Assembly (NCBI GenBank): GCA_958370785.1
Contig: CATXKN010000001.1
Coordinates: 310,001-374,000 of the forward strand
Origin: an uncultured Collinsella sp.
GTDB lineage: Bacteria; Actinomycetota; Coriobacteriia; Coriobacteriales; Coriobacteriaceae
Reading direction: 5' to 3'
DNA length: 64,000 nt
Shown here piece by piece: positions 17,657 through 26,110 of this stretch. The position numbers and the translations under genes are program-made. How positions within the stretch are numbered: the first letter of the stretch is position 1; the number at the start of each line of letters is the position of its first letter. The notes beneath the pieces are model-generated. The model made no database searches and was not told where the DNA came from. It was given only the letters and a program-made list of their open reading frames with translations.

Positions 17657-17772
17657 CGAACAAAGCATACCCCAACAACAGCGGGAAGACGGTAACAGCA
17701 CAAGTAAGTAAACGACTCATCCAAATAATTAGGAGAGTTCCGCCTAAAGGGCGACTCCGAAGAACCCCGCTT

Positions 17773-17895
17773 GGCCGGTTTTGGGTTATTTTCCAAAACA
17801 TCCCGCAGGACGCAAAGAGGCCCCGCCGCGCAACGCGCGCAGCGGAGCCTCTTTGCATGTCCGAGGACGTTTTGGAAAATAACCCAAAACCGGCC
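17773..17895 (+). repeat. Nested-hairpin element, copy D
   Basis: The outer helix pairs 17773-17799 with 17869-17895 (27 bp, perfect). The inner helix pairs 17812-17821 with 17847-17856. Internal-loop motifs CATCCCGCAG and CATGTCCGAGGACG match copies A, C and E. It lies between the grcA-like gene and scrR and fills most of that 304-bp gap. Confidence 0.87.
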
Positions 17896-17923
17896 CCAGT
17901 AATCCTACAGGAGTTAAATCCCT

Positions 17924-18175
17924 TTAGAACTTGTTGTGGAAGGTACGCGCAATGACCTCGTCCTGCTGCTCCTTGGTGAGCGTGTGGAAGTTCACGGCAT
18001 AGCCGGAAACGCGGATGGTCAGCTGCGGGTACTTCTCGGGGTGAGCCTGAGCGTCGAGCAGCGTCTCACGGTTGAAGACGTTGATGTTCAGGTGGTGGCC
18101 ACCCTTCTCGGCGTAAGCGTCGAGCATGTGGACCAGGTTATCGGCCTGAGTCTCGGAAACTTCAGAAACCTTCAT
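17924..18175 (-). CDS. grcA: Stand-alone glycyl-radical domain of pyruvate formate-lyase (GrcA-like)
   Basis: 83 aa corresponding to the C-terminal end of PflB. It carries HHLNINV, then HPEKYPQLTIRVSGYAVNF with the radical glycine at residue 58, then EVIARTFH. The ATG at 18175 sits behind GAAGGAG. The gene follows the truncated pflB by 85 bp on the same strand. In E. coli GrcA (YfiD) is a spare part that repairs oxygen-cleaved PFL; here the neighbouring PflB itself lacks this domain, so the small protein is probably an obligatory subunit. The family call is certain; the two-subunit enzyme is inferred. Confidence 0.92.
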   Translation of the reverse strand: MKVSEVSETQADNLVHMLDAYAEKGGHHLNINVFNRETLLDAQAHPEKYPQLTIRVSGYAVNFHTLTKEQQDEVIARTFHNKF

Positions 18176-18195
18176 AATGTGTCTCCTTCGATCGA

Positions 18196-18258
18196 TAGGC
18201 GCCGGCCGAAACCGGCGCACTAATCAGTAATCGTTATTGTTAGTATAGCACTAACAAT
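18196..18258 (-). other. Two hairpins between pflB and grcA
   Basis: On the minus strand TATTGTTAGT-gctat-ACTAACAATA is followed by a GCGCCGG/CCGGCGC stem before the grcA ribosome-binding site. They may set the ratio of the two PFL parts by partial termination or mRNA processing. Confidence 0.55.
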
Positions 18259-18260
18259 AG

Positions 18261-20312
18261 TTACTCGCCCAGCTGATCAAGGTCGATATCGCCAAAGAAC
18301 ACCTGGTCCTCCTTGCCGAGCGCACTCGGGATAATGGAGAAGGTGTTGGAGATGCCGTCCTGAGCATCGCGGAACGGGAGCTTGGAAACCGAAGACAGCG
18401 AAGCGATGGCGCCGTGGCTATCGCGCTTGTGCATGGGGTTAGCACCCGGGGCGAACGGCTGACCAGCCTTGCGGCCGTCAGGCGTGGAACCGGTCTTCTT
18501 ACCGTACACGACATTGGAGGTAATGGTCAGAACCGAGGTCGTGGGCACGGAGTTGCGGTAGGTGTCGTTCATGCGGATGTACTCCATGAACTGGTGCACA
18601 ACGTCGTGAGCGATCTGGTCGACGCGGTCGTCGTCGTTACCGTACTTGGGGAACTCGCCCTCGGTCTCAAAGTCGACGATGATGCCGTTCTCGTCACGGA
18701 CGGGGTGGACCTTGGCGTACTTGATAGCGGACAGGGAGTCAGCCACGACGGAAAGGCCAGCGATGCCCGTAGCGAACCAGCGGTGCACGTGCTTGTCGTG
18801 CAGAGCCATCTGAATGCGCTCGTAGCAATACTTATCGTGCATGTAGTGAATGATGTTCAGCGAGTTGACGTACACGCCAGCGAGCCACTTCATCATGTCG
18901 TTGTACTTGGCCACAACGTCGTCGTAATCGAGCGTATCGCCCTCGACGGCGCGATACTTGGGGCCGACCTGCTTCTTGGAGACCTCGTCAACACCGCCGT
19001 TGAGTGCGTACAGCAGGCACTTGGCCAGGTTGGCGCGAGCGCCGAAGAACTGCATCTCCTTGCCGATGCGCATGGAGGACACGCAGCAGGCAATGCCATA
19101 GTCGTCGCCGTGGTAAACGCGCATGAGGTCGTCGTTCTCGTACTGGATCGAGGAGCTGGCGACAGAAGTCTTGGCGCAGAACTTCTTGAAGTTCTCGGGC
19201 AGACGGGTCGACCACAGAACGGTCATGTTGGGCTCGGGGCTGGTGCCCATGTTCTCGAGCGTGTGCAGGTAGCGGTAGCTCATCTTGGTAACGAGCGTAC
19301 GGCCGTCAACACCCATGCCGCCGATGGACTCGGTGACCCACTGCGGATCGCCGGTGAACAGGGCCTGGTACTCGGGGGTACGGGCAAACTTGACCATGCG
19401 GAGCTTCATGATGAAGTGATCCACGAACTCCTGGATCTGCTCCTCGGTGAAGGTACCGTTGGCAAGGTCGCGCTCAGCGTAGATGTCGATGAACGTGGAG
19501 GTACGGCCGATGGACATAGCGGCGCCGTTCTGCTCCTTGACGGCAGCGAGGTAGGCGAAGTACATCCACTGGATGGCCTCCTGCGTGTTGGTAGCAGGGT
19601 TGGAAATGTCGAAACCATAGGTCTCGGCCATCATCTTGAGCTCGCCGAGGGCGCGGATCTGCTCCTGCAGCTCCTCGCGATCGCGGATGTTGTCGGCGGT
19701 CATGACCGTCGGGGTGGAAGCCTTCTGGGCCTCCTTGTCCTTGATCAGGTAGTCGACACCATACAGGGCGACACGACGATAGTCGCCGATGATGCGGCCG
19801 CGGCCATAGCCATCGGGCAGACCGGTGATGATGTGGGCCGAACGGCAGGCGCGCATCTCGGGGGTGTAGACATCGAAGACGCCGGCGTTGTGGGTCTTGC
19901 GCTCGAAGGTGTAGCGCTCGACAACGTTCTCGTCGACCTTGTAGCCGTGCTGGCTGGCGGCCTGGCAAGCGATGCGGATACCACCGTTGACGTGCAGAGC
20001 GCGCTTGAGCGGCTTGTCGGTCTGGAGGCCGACGATGGTCTCCTTCTCGCGGTGGGCGTTATCGATGTAGCCAGCGGGGTGGCTCACGATACCCGTGACG
20101 GTCTTGGTGTCCATATCGAGGACACCGCCCTGCTCGCGCTCCTTAAGCAGCAGGTCGAGAACCTCGCCCCACAGCTCCTTGGTACGCTCGGTCGGGCCGG
20201 CGAGGAACGACTCGTCGCCCTCGTAGGGGGTGTAGTTCTTCTGGATGAAGTCTCGGACGTCAACCTCTCCCGTCCAGATGCCTTCCTTGAAGCCTTCCCA
20301 TGCCTCCTGCAT
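18261..20312 (-). CDS. pflB: Pyruvate formate-lyase catalytic part lacking the glycyl-radical domain
   Basis: 683 aa formate C-acetyltransferase that makes acetyl-CoA and formate from pyruvate without oxygen. The active-site pair is C409-C410 in GIACCVSSM, followed by KEMQFFGARANLAKC. The protein ends at DIDLDQLGE, about 75 residues short of the usual C-terminus, exactly where the RVSGYA radical segment should begin; that segment is encoded by the next gene. TAGGAG precedes the ATG by 12 nt. The natural split, not a sequencing frameshift, is supported by a clean stop, an 85-bp gap with hairpins, and a good ribosome-binding site on the downstream gene. Confidence 0.94.
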   Translation of the reverse strand: MQEAWEGFKEGIWTGEVDVRDFIQKNYTPYEGDESFLAGPTERTKELWGEVLDLLLKEREQGGVLDMDTKTVTGIVSHPAGYIDNAHREKETIVGLQTDKPLKRALHVNGGIRIACQAASQHGYKVDENVVERYTFERKTHNAGVFDVYTPEMRACRSAHIITGLPDGYGRGRIIGDYRRVALYGVDYLIKDKEAQKASTPTVMTADNIRDREELQEQIRALGELKMMAETYGFDISNPATNTQEAIQWMYFAYLAAVKEQNGAAMSIGRTSTFIDIYAERDLANGTFTEEQIQEFVDHFIMKLRMVKFARTPEYQALFTGDPQWVTESIGGMGVDGRTLVTKMSYRYLHTLENMGTSPEPNMTVLWSTRLPENFKKFCAKTSVASSSIQYENDDLMRVYHGDDYGIACCVSSMRIGKEMQFFGARANLAKCLLYALNGGVDEVSKKQVGPKYRAVEGDTLDYDDVVAKYNDMMKWLAGVYVNSLNIIHYMHDKYCYERIQMALHDKHVHRWFATGIAGLSVVADSLSAIKYAKVHPVRDENGIIVDFETEGEFPKYGNDDDRVDQIAHDVVHQFMEYIRMNDTYRNSVPTTSVLTITSNVVYGKKTGSTPDGRKAGQPFAPGANPMHKRDSHGAIASLSSVSKLPFRDAQDGISNTFSIIPSALGKEDQVFFGDIDLDQLGE

Positions 20313-20598
20313 TGTGTAACCACGCTCCTAGTTACGTGTAATGCGGCGCTCTCTCACACCGCTGCTTATTGAATTCTTGAATTATCGGCTTGCACTACCG
20401 GCTTCTTCCGTTCTTCACCACACGTTGGTACAGGGAAAAACGTTTGTCCACCTTGGAACTGCAACCCAAAACCCAAGATTTCACCCGTTTGAGAAGGATA
20501 ACATAGCTACCCCCTTCATCAGGGCTGTTATATGTTTCTTTTTTTATACCATTAGGGCGTTTTTAACAAATCCGCAGGAAATGCGAGCGCGAACAACT

Positions 20599-20606
20599 AC
20601 CGTTCA
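20599..20606 (-). promoter_or_regulatory. ACCGTTCA word upstream of pflB
   Basis: A single copy of the word that occurs in pairs before the sugar operons, in GGTGAACGGTAGTT on the reverse strand, about 290 bp upstream of pflB. No second copy is seen 21 bp away. The rest of 20313-20690 shows no gene. Confidence 0.35.
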
Positions 20607-20691
20607 CCGATTTGTTTGGTATTTTTCCTTGCCTTTGTACGACGTTCACTCTAGCTGTTATGCCAGCTTTAGCAGGGTAAAGTGCCTCTGA

Positions 20692-20795
20692 GTAGGCTTT
20701 GGGACATGCCTAACGATCTGCCCCAAACTTTACTGGCACCGACGGTGTACGGAGGTCGCCTAAAGGTAGTTTTCTAGGCATGTCCCAAAATCTAC
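20692..20795. repeat. Long hairpin between pflB and marR
   Basis: TTTGGGACATGCCTA at 20698-20712 pairs perfectly with 20775-20789, and flanking GTAG/CTAC and internal AAACT/AGTTT extend it. It lacks the internal-loop motifs of the A-E family. Confidence 0.7.
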
Positions 20796-20816
20796 CGTAT
20801 AGGGCGCGCGTGCAGG

Positions 20817-20874
20817 GGTATCATCTTTCACCGAAAATAGTTTCTAGTGTTAGGGGTTTTCGGTGGAAGATACC
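20817..20874. promoter_or_regulatory. Inverted repeat over the marR start codon
   Basis: GGTATC..CACCGAAAA at 20817-20837 pairs imperfectly with TTTTCGGTG..GATACC at 20857-20874. The GTG start at 20863 lies inside the 3' arm. It is either an operator for autorepression or an RNA hairpin limiting translation. Confidence 0.55.
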
Positions 20875-21312
20875 GATTTCCGTGAACTTGGGCGTCAGCT
20901 CCTTACCGAGTTTGGCAGCATGCATCAGCGCATTTCGCGCTTTGCGGACAAAGCCCTCGGCGGCGAGATGGCCGTCATGCGCGCCCTCATGCTCGCTGGC
21001 GGTTCGCTCACGCCGAGCGAACTCGCTGATCGCGCCTGGGTCTCGAGCGCTCGCATCGCCAATATCTTGCGCGCCCTCGAGGCCAAGGGTTGGATTGAGC
21101 GCGAGCACTCAAAGACCGACCGTCGTCGCGTACACGTCATAGTGACCGACAAGGGATTCAAGAATCTCGAAATCAAACGCCGGGAATTCGAGGACCGCAC
21201 CGCGGCTTTCCTCGAGCAGCTCGGCGAAACAGATACCCAAGAGATGGTGCGCCTTCTTAGACGTGCCAACGAAATTATCGACCACAATCAAGAAAGGAGA
21301 GATGCCGAGTGA
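20863..21312 (+). CDS. MarR-family transcriptional regulator
   Basis: 149 aa winged-helix regulator. The DNA-binding core (about residues 40-110) shows LTPSELADRAWVSSARIANILRALEAKGWIER split over helix-turn-helix and wing, with the wing DRRRVHVIVTDKG. GTG start. Its last codons overlap the next gene by 4 nt (GTGA), so it is cotranscribed with the ABC exporter pair and probably represses it until a toxic compound or metabolite binds. The inverted repeat over its start supports autoregulation. Confidence 0.9.
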   Translation: MEDTDFRELGRQLLTEFGSMHQRISRFADKALGGEMAVMRALMLAGGSLTPSELADRAWVSSARIANILRALEAKGWIEREHSKTDRRRVHVIVTDKGFKNLEIKRREFEDRTAAFLEQLGETDTQEMVRLLRRANEIIDHNQERRDAE

Positions 21313-23675
21313 GGATTCTCAAGCTCTTTAAAAAGCACGTCCTGGCACTGTTCACAGCTATCGTACTTATCGTAATCAGCTGCAACGCCGATCTGGCGCT
21401 GCCTACCTATATGAGCGACATCGTCGACGTGGGCGTGCAGCAAGGCGGCATCGCCTCGCCCGTGCCCGACACCATTCGCGCCGAATCGCTCGACGACCTC
21501 GAACTCTTCATGAGCGCCAAGGACGCCAAAGCTGCGGAGGCCGTGTTTAGCAAGGCGGACAATAACGGCATTCGAACGTACAAGGGCACCGAGGAAGAGC
21601 GTGCCGATGGCAGCAAGATTGCCGACATTATGAGCCTGCCCGAGACTGTCGTCCTTTCGTTCAGCCAGGGCATTGACGCCGACTCCATGGGCGACATGAT
21701 GGGCTCGTCCAGCGAGAAAGACAACAACGCTGCCCAGGCCATGCCCACCCCCGAGCAGATGGCGGCGATGACGCCCGAGCAGCTCGCCGAGATGCAGCAG
21801 AAGGCCGCAGCGGCGCAGAACATGCAAAAGCAGATTGATGCCGACGGTGGCAAGATCACCATGAAGAGCCTGCGTCTAGGCGTTGAAGGCGGCCTAATCG
21901 ACCAGGGCAAGCTCGTCGAGGGCGCCAACGATATGGCAGACAAAATGGGCTCCATGTCGGGCTCCATCGTGACCCAGCGCGCCGTGACCTACGTACAAGA
22001 AGAGTACAAAGCGCAGGGCATCGACCCCGCCGACGTGCAGAACGCTTACCTGAGCCGCATGGCGACCACGATGTTTGGGCTGTGCCTGGTGTCGCTCGTC
22101 GCCACCATCCTGACCGGTGCCGTGGCGTCGCGCACCGCCTGCTCCATCGCCCGCGATCTGCGCCGCGAGACCTTCAACAAGGTTATGCACTTCTCGCCGG
22201 CCGAGGTGGGCAAGTTTAGCCAGGCCTCGCTCATCACCCGCTGCACCAACGACATTCAGCAGATCCAGATGGCCGCAACCCTGTTTATCCGCATGTGCCT
22301 GATGGCCCCCGTCATGGGCATCGTCGCCGTCATGCGCGTCCTGGCCAACCACACCGGCCTGGAGTGGACCATCGCCGTGGCCATCATCGCGGTCTCGGCC
22401 GTTGTCGGCGTGCTCATGGGCCTCACCATGCCCAAGTTCAAAAAGATGCAGAGCTTTGTGGACCGCGTGAACCTTACCGCCCGCGAGCTGCTCGACGGCC
22501 TTATGCCCATCCGCTCGTTCAACCGCGAGGAACATGAGCTCGAGCGTTTTGACAAGGCTTCGCTCGACCTAATGACCACGCAGCTCTACACCAACCGCGC
22601 CATGAGCTTTATGATGCCGCTCATGATGCTCGTCATGAACTGCATCACCGTGCTTATCGTCTGGTTTGGCGCCCAGGGCGTGTCCGACGGCGTGATGCAG
22701 GTCGGCAACATGATGGCGTTTATCTCCTACACCATGCAGATCGTCATGGCGTTTATGATCCTCACCATGGTTTCGGTTATCCTGCCCCGTGCCGAGGTCG
22801 CAGCCGAGCGCGTGGAAGAGGTCATCACTTGCCCCACCAGCATCAACGACCCCGTCTCGCCCAAACTGCCCGCGGCCAGCGCGCCGCGCGGCGAGCTCAC
22901 CTTCCGCGACGTGAGCTTCCAGTATCCCGATGCCCGCGCCGACGTCATCAGCGGCGTGAACTTCACCACGCATGCCGGTCAGATGCTCGGCATTATTGGC
23001 TCCACGGGCTCGGGCAAGTCCACGCTCGTGCAGCTGATTCCGCGCCTGTACGACGTCACGGGCGGCAGCATTTCGCTCGACGGCATCGATGTGCGCGACA
23101 TGACACTTTCCGAGCTGCGCCGCCGCATCGGTTATATTCCGCAGCAGGGTCGTCTATTCTCGGGTACCGTCGAGAGCAACCTCAAGTTTGCCGGCGACAT
23201 GGTGAGTGACGAGGATATGCGCCAGGCAGCACGCGTCGCCCAGGCGGAGGACTTTATCGCCGAGCGCGAGGACGGGTACGACTCCCCTATCAGCCAGGGC
23301 GGCTCCAATGTTTCGGGTGGTCAGCGCCAGCGTCTGGTCATCGCCCGCGCGTTGGCCAAAAAGCCCGAGGTCGTGGTGTTCGATGACTCGTTTAGTGCCC
23401 TCGACTACAAGACCGACGCGCGCCTACGCGAGGAGCTGGCCAAAAACGTTACCGACGCCGCGCTCGTGGTCGTGGCCCAGCGCATCGCGACCATCATGCA
23501 CGCCGACCAGATCATCGTGCTCGACGACGGCCACGTAGTGGGCACCGGCACGCACGAGGAGCTGCTGCGCAGCTGCCCGGCGTACCTGGAGATCGCACAG
23601 TCGCAGCTTTCCGCCGAGGAGCTGGGGCTTACCCAAGAAGAAATTGCAGCCGTCATGGAAGGAGGCGAGCGCTAA
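21309..23675 (+). CDS. ABC exporter half-transporter with degenerate ATP site and large extracellular insertion
   Basis: 788 aa permease-ATPase fusion of the multidrug/lipid exporter type. Membrane segment 1 is at about residues 14-34. About 200 mostly hydrophilic residues follow before segment 2 near 255, where relatives have a short loop; this insertion holds Met/Gln/Ala-rich stretches. The ATPase has Walker A GSTGSGKST and signature VSGGQRQRL, but Walker B ends VVVFDDSFSALD, with Asp where the catalytic Glu belongs. This is the hallmark of the degenerate half of heterodimeric exporters, and the partner follows with a 1-nt overlap. Confidence 0.92.
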   Translation: MRILKLFKKHVLALFTAIVLIVISCNADLALPTYMSDIVDVGVQQGGIASPVPDTIRAESLDDLELFMSAKDAKAAEAVFSKADNNGIRTYKGTEEERADGSKIADIMSLPETVVLSFSQGIDADSMGDMMGSSSEKDNNAAQAMPTPEQMAAMTPEQLAEMQQKAAAAQNMQKQIDADGGKITMKSLRLGVEGGLIDQGKLVEGANDMADKMGSMSGSIVTQRAVTYVQEEYKAQGIDPADVQNAYLSRMATTMFGLCLVSLVATILTGAVASRTACSIARDLRRETFNKVMHFSPAEVGKFSQASLITRCTNDIQQIQMAATLFIRMCLMAPVMGIVAVMRVLANHTGLEWTIAVAIIAVSAVVGVLMGLTMPKFKKMQSFVDRVNLTARELLDGLMPIRSFNREEHELERFDKASLDLMTTQLYTNRAMSFMMPLMMLVMNCITVLIVWFGAQGVSDGVMQVGNMMAFISYTMQIVMAFMILTMVSVILPRAEVAAERVEEVITCPTSINDPVSPKLPAASAPRGELTFRDVSFQYPDARADVISGVNFTTHAGQMLGIIGSTGSGKSTLVQLIPRLYDVTGGSISLDGIDVRDMTLSELRRRIGYIPQQGRLFSGTVESNLKFAGDMVSDEDMRQAARVAQAEDFIAEREDGYDSPISQGGSNVSGGQRQRLVIARALAKKPEVVVFDDSFSALDYKTDARLREELAKNVTDAALVVVAQRIATIMHADQIIVLDDGHVVGTGTHEELLRSCPAYLEIAQSQLSAEELGLTQEEIAAVMEGGER

Positions 23676-25531
23676 TGGCAGACGAGACCAAGGCTCAGAT
23701 TCCCAAGCCCACCCGCCAGCGTGGTCCCATGGGCCGCATGGGCGGCATGCGTCGCGGCGAAAAGGCCAAGGACTTTAAGGGCACCATGAGGCAGCTGCTC
23801 GGCTATATCGGCCAGCACAAGATTGCCGTGTTTGCCGCCGTCGCCTTTGCCGTGTGCTCGGTCATCTTTAATATTGTGGGACCCAAGATGCTCGGTCAGG
23901 TTACCACCAAGCTGTTCGAGGGCCTGGTTGCCAAGGTCAACGGCACCGGCGATGTCGACTTTAACTGGATCGCTAAGACGCTCGGCTTTTTGCTCTGCCT
24001 GTATCTGGCGAGCTCTGCCTGCAGCCTGATCCAGGGCTGGCTCATGACCGGTGTCACGCAAAAGATCTGCTACCGCATGCGCAAGGAGATTGCCGCCAAG
24101 ATTGCCGTCGTGCCGATGAGCTACTTCAACGGCCACAGCAAGGGCGACGTGCTCAGCCGCATCACCAACGACGTCGATACGCTCGGCCAGTCGCTCAACC
24201 AGAGCGTGACGCAGCTTATTACGTCCGTCACGCAGATTATCGGCGTCCTCGTCATGATGCTGTCGATCAGCCTGCCGCTCACCGGCGTCACCGTGCTCAC
24301 GCTGCCGGCCGCCGCGATTATCTTGATGGTGATGATTCACTTCTCGCAGCCATACTTCCGCGAGCAGCAGCAGGTCCTAGGCACCGTCAACGGCATTATC
24401 GAGGAGGATTTTGCCGGCCAGAACGTCATTCAGGTGTTCGACCGCGCCGAGGCTTCGATCGAGGAGTTCGACCGTCAAAACGACCGCCTCTTTATTAGTG
24501 GCTGGCGCTCGCAGTTCCTGTCGGGCCTGATGATGCCGCTTATGAGCTTGGTGGGCAACATGGGCTACGTGGGCGTCGTCGTGGTGGGCGCGCAGCTCGC
24601 GCTGACCGGCAATGCCACGCCCGGCGACATTCAAAGCTTTATCCAGTACGTTCGCAACTTTACGCAACCCGTGCAGCAGCTGGGCAACGTGAGCAACACG
24701 ATGCAGTCGATGGCAGCTGCCACCGAGCGTGTGTTTGAGTTCCTGGCCGCGCCCGAGGAGGAGCAGAAGGCCGACGCGCAGATTCCCGAGAAGCGCCCCG
24801 GCCACGTGGAGTTTGACCATGTCAAGTTTGGCTACACGCCCGACAAGACCATCATCCACGACTTTAGCTGCGAGGCGCAGCCCGGCCAGACCATCGCCAT
24901 CGTCGGCCCCACCGGCGCCGGCAAGACCACGCTCATTAAGCTGCTGCAGCGCTTCTACGATGTGGACGACGGTTCGCTGCGTGTCGAGGGCGTCGACGTG
25001 CGCGACTGGGACCGCGCGGCGCTGCGCGGCGAGTTTGCCATGGTGCTGCAGGATACCTGGCTGTTTAACGGCACCATCCGCGAAAACATCCGCTACGGAC
25101 GCCCCGATGCGAGCGATGCCGAGGTCGAAGCCGCTGCACGTGCCGCACGCTGCGACCACTTTATCCATACGCTCGCCGGCGGCTACGACTTTATGATCAA
25201 CGAGGAGGGCACTAACCTGTCGCAGGGTCAGCGCCAGCTCGTGACCATCGCCCGTGCCATTTTGGCCGACCGCCCGGCGCTGATTCTGGACGAGGCGACC
25301 TCCAACGTCGATACCCGTACCGAGGAGCTTATTCAGCGTGCCATGGATGCGCTGATGCAGGGCCGTACCAGCTTTGTTATCGCGCACCGCCTGTCCACGA
25401 TCCGCAACGCCGACGTGATCTTGGTAATTCGCGACGGCGACATCGTCGAGAAGGGAACGCACGACGAGTTGCTCGCCCAGGGCGGCTTCTACGCCGACCT
25501 GTACAACTCGCAGTTCGACGAAGCGGCGTAA
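23675..25531 (+). CDS. ABC exporter half-transporter, catalytically complete partner
   Basis: 618 aa permease-ATPase fusion. A roughly 45-residue basic N-terminal tail precedes six membrane segments. Walker A is GPTGAGKTT, the signature LSQGQRQLV and Walker B ALILDEATSNVD with the catalytic Glu intact. The start overlaps the stop of the preceding half-transporter (TAATG), so the two are translationally coupled and surely form one heterodimer. The substrate is unknown; MarR control suggests export of a toxic small molecule. Confidence 0.93.
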   Translation: MADETKAQIPKPTRQRGPMGRMGGMRRGEKAKDFKGTMRQLLGYIGQHKIAVFAAVAFAVCSVIFNIVGPKMLGQVTTKLFEGLVAKVNGTGDVDFNWIAKTLGFLLCLYLASSACSLIQGWLMTGVTQKICYRMRKEIAAKIAVVPMSYFNGHSKGDVLSRITNDVDTLGQSLNQSVTQLITSVTQIIGVLVMMLSISLPLTGVTVLTLPAAAIILMVMIHFSQPYFREQQQVLGTVNGIIEEDFAGQNVIQVFDRAEASIEEFDRQNDRLFISGWRSQFLSGLMMPLMSLVGNMGYVGVVVVGAQLALTGNATPGDIQSFIQYVRNFTQPVQQLGNVSNTMQSMAAATERVFEFLAAPEEEQKADAQIPEKRPGHVEFDHVKFGYTPDKTIIHDFSCEAQPGQTIAIVGPTGAGKTTLIKLLQRFYDVDDGSLRVEGVDVRDWDRAALRGEFAMVLQDTWLFNGTIRENIRYGRPDASDAEVEAAARAARCDHFIHTLAGGYDFMINEEGTNLSQGQRQLVTIARAILADRPALILDEATSNVDTRTEELIQRAMDALMQGRTSFVIAHRLSTIRNADVILVIRDGDIVEKGTHDELLAQGGFYADLYNSQFDEAA

Positions 25532-25560
25532 ATTCTGCCGCAGGGAACGAATAACGCCCG

Positions 25561-25596
25561 AAAACGGGGGCGCAGGACAACCTGCGCCCCCGTTTT
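25561..25596 (+). terminator. Terminator of the marR-ABC operon
   Basis: AAAACGGGGGCGCAGG pairs perfectly with CCTGCGCCCCCGTTTT around a 4-nt loop, 30 nt after the last stop. Confidence 0.9.
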
Positions 25597-25655
25597 GTGT
25601 CCTTCGAGCCTCGAAACGCCTTCCCCGAGACCTCATTGACGGCGCTTTCCAGACC

Positions 25656-25889
25656 CCGTGGGCAAAAAAGGGCAAATATGAGTACTGTCACCTTTTTAGT
25701 AACAGCCAAAACCACCTCAAACGACCTCTTTGCGGCCCCTATACGCCTTTGAATTAATCAAAACGCCCGTTAGCAGGCTTCTGTCTGCCAACGTTAATGA
25801 ACATATTTATCACTTTGTCTATTATCTCGCTAGACGGATATGTTACTAGGTGAGCAACAGTACTCATATTTGGCATTTTTTGCCCACGG
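25656..25889. mobile_element. MITE-like element with long terminal inverted repeats
   Basis: The termini 25656-25704 and 25841-25889 are inverted repeats of equal length. The outer 33 bp, beginning CCGTGGGCAAAAAA, differ at only two positions; the inner part also ends in the shared TAGTAACA. The 136-bp centre has no gene. No clear target-site duplication is seen. It lies between the ABC operon and the DAHP synthase gene. Confidence 0.65.
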
Positions 25890-25904
25890 AGTGTTTCCTG
25901 GGGA

Positions 25905-26018
25905 ACCGGCAACAGCCTTAGGGTTCCGCGTGGCGCAGCTCCCTCCCGGCATCCGCCGACGTTTGCCCAGATAAAACCTGCCAAAATAAACCTGTCCCTT
26001 TTTGGCAGGTTTCGGGGT
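25905..26018 (-). repeat. Diverged inverted copy of the 126-bp repeat end
   Basis: Reading on the minus strand, it resembles the non-coding part of the repeats at 27581-27706 and 32163-32288: a CCTGCTAAAAAGGGACAGG-type hairpin followed by GGGCAAACG and a degenerate terminator stem. It lies directly upstream of the DAHP synthase gene and may contribute its leader. Confidence 0.6.
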
Positions 26019-26110
26019 GACAAGGACTTGCACTTTAGCGTGCGACAGCGGATAATGCCGAGCATTCGACAATACGCTTATTGCTCTTTCTATAGATTGA
26101 GGAGGCCCCT

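Noticed and set aside
18175..18261. Frameshift or sequencing error splitting pflB
   Set aside because: A clean stop, 85 bp of hairpin-bearing DNA and a strong ribosome-binding site before the small gene argue for a genuine split.
18414..20372. 652-codon plus-strand frame opposite pflB
   Set aside because: Mirror frame of a highly biased GC-rich gene; the minus-strand product is an unmistakable pyruvate formate-lyase.
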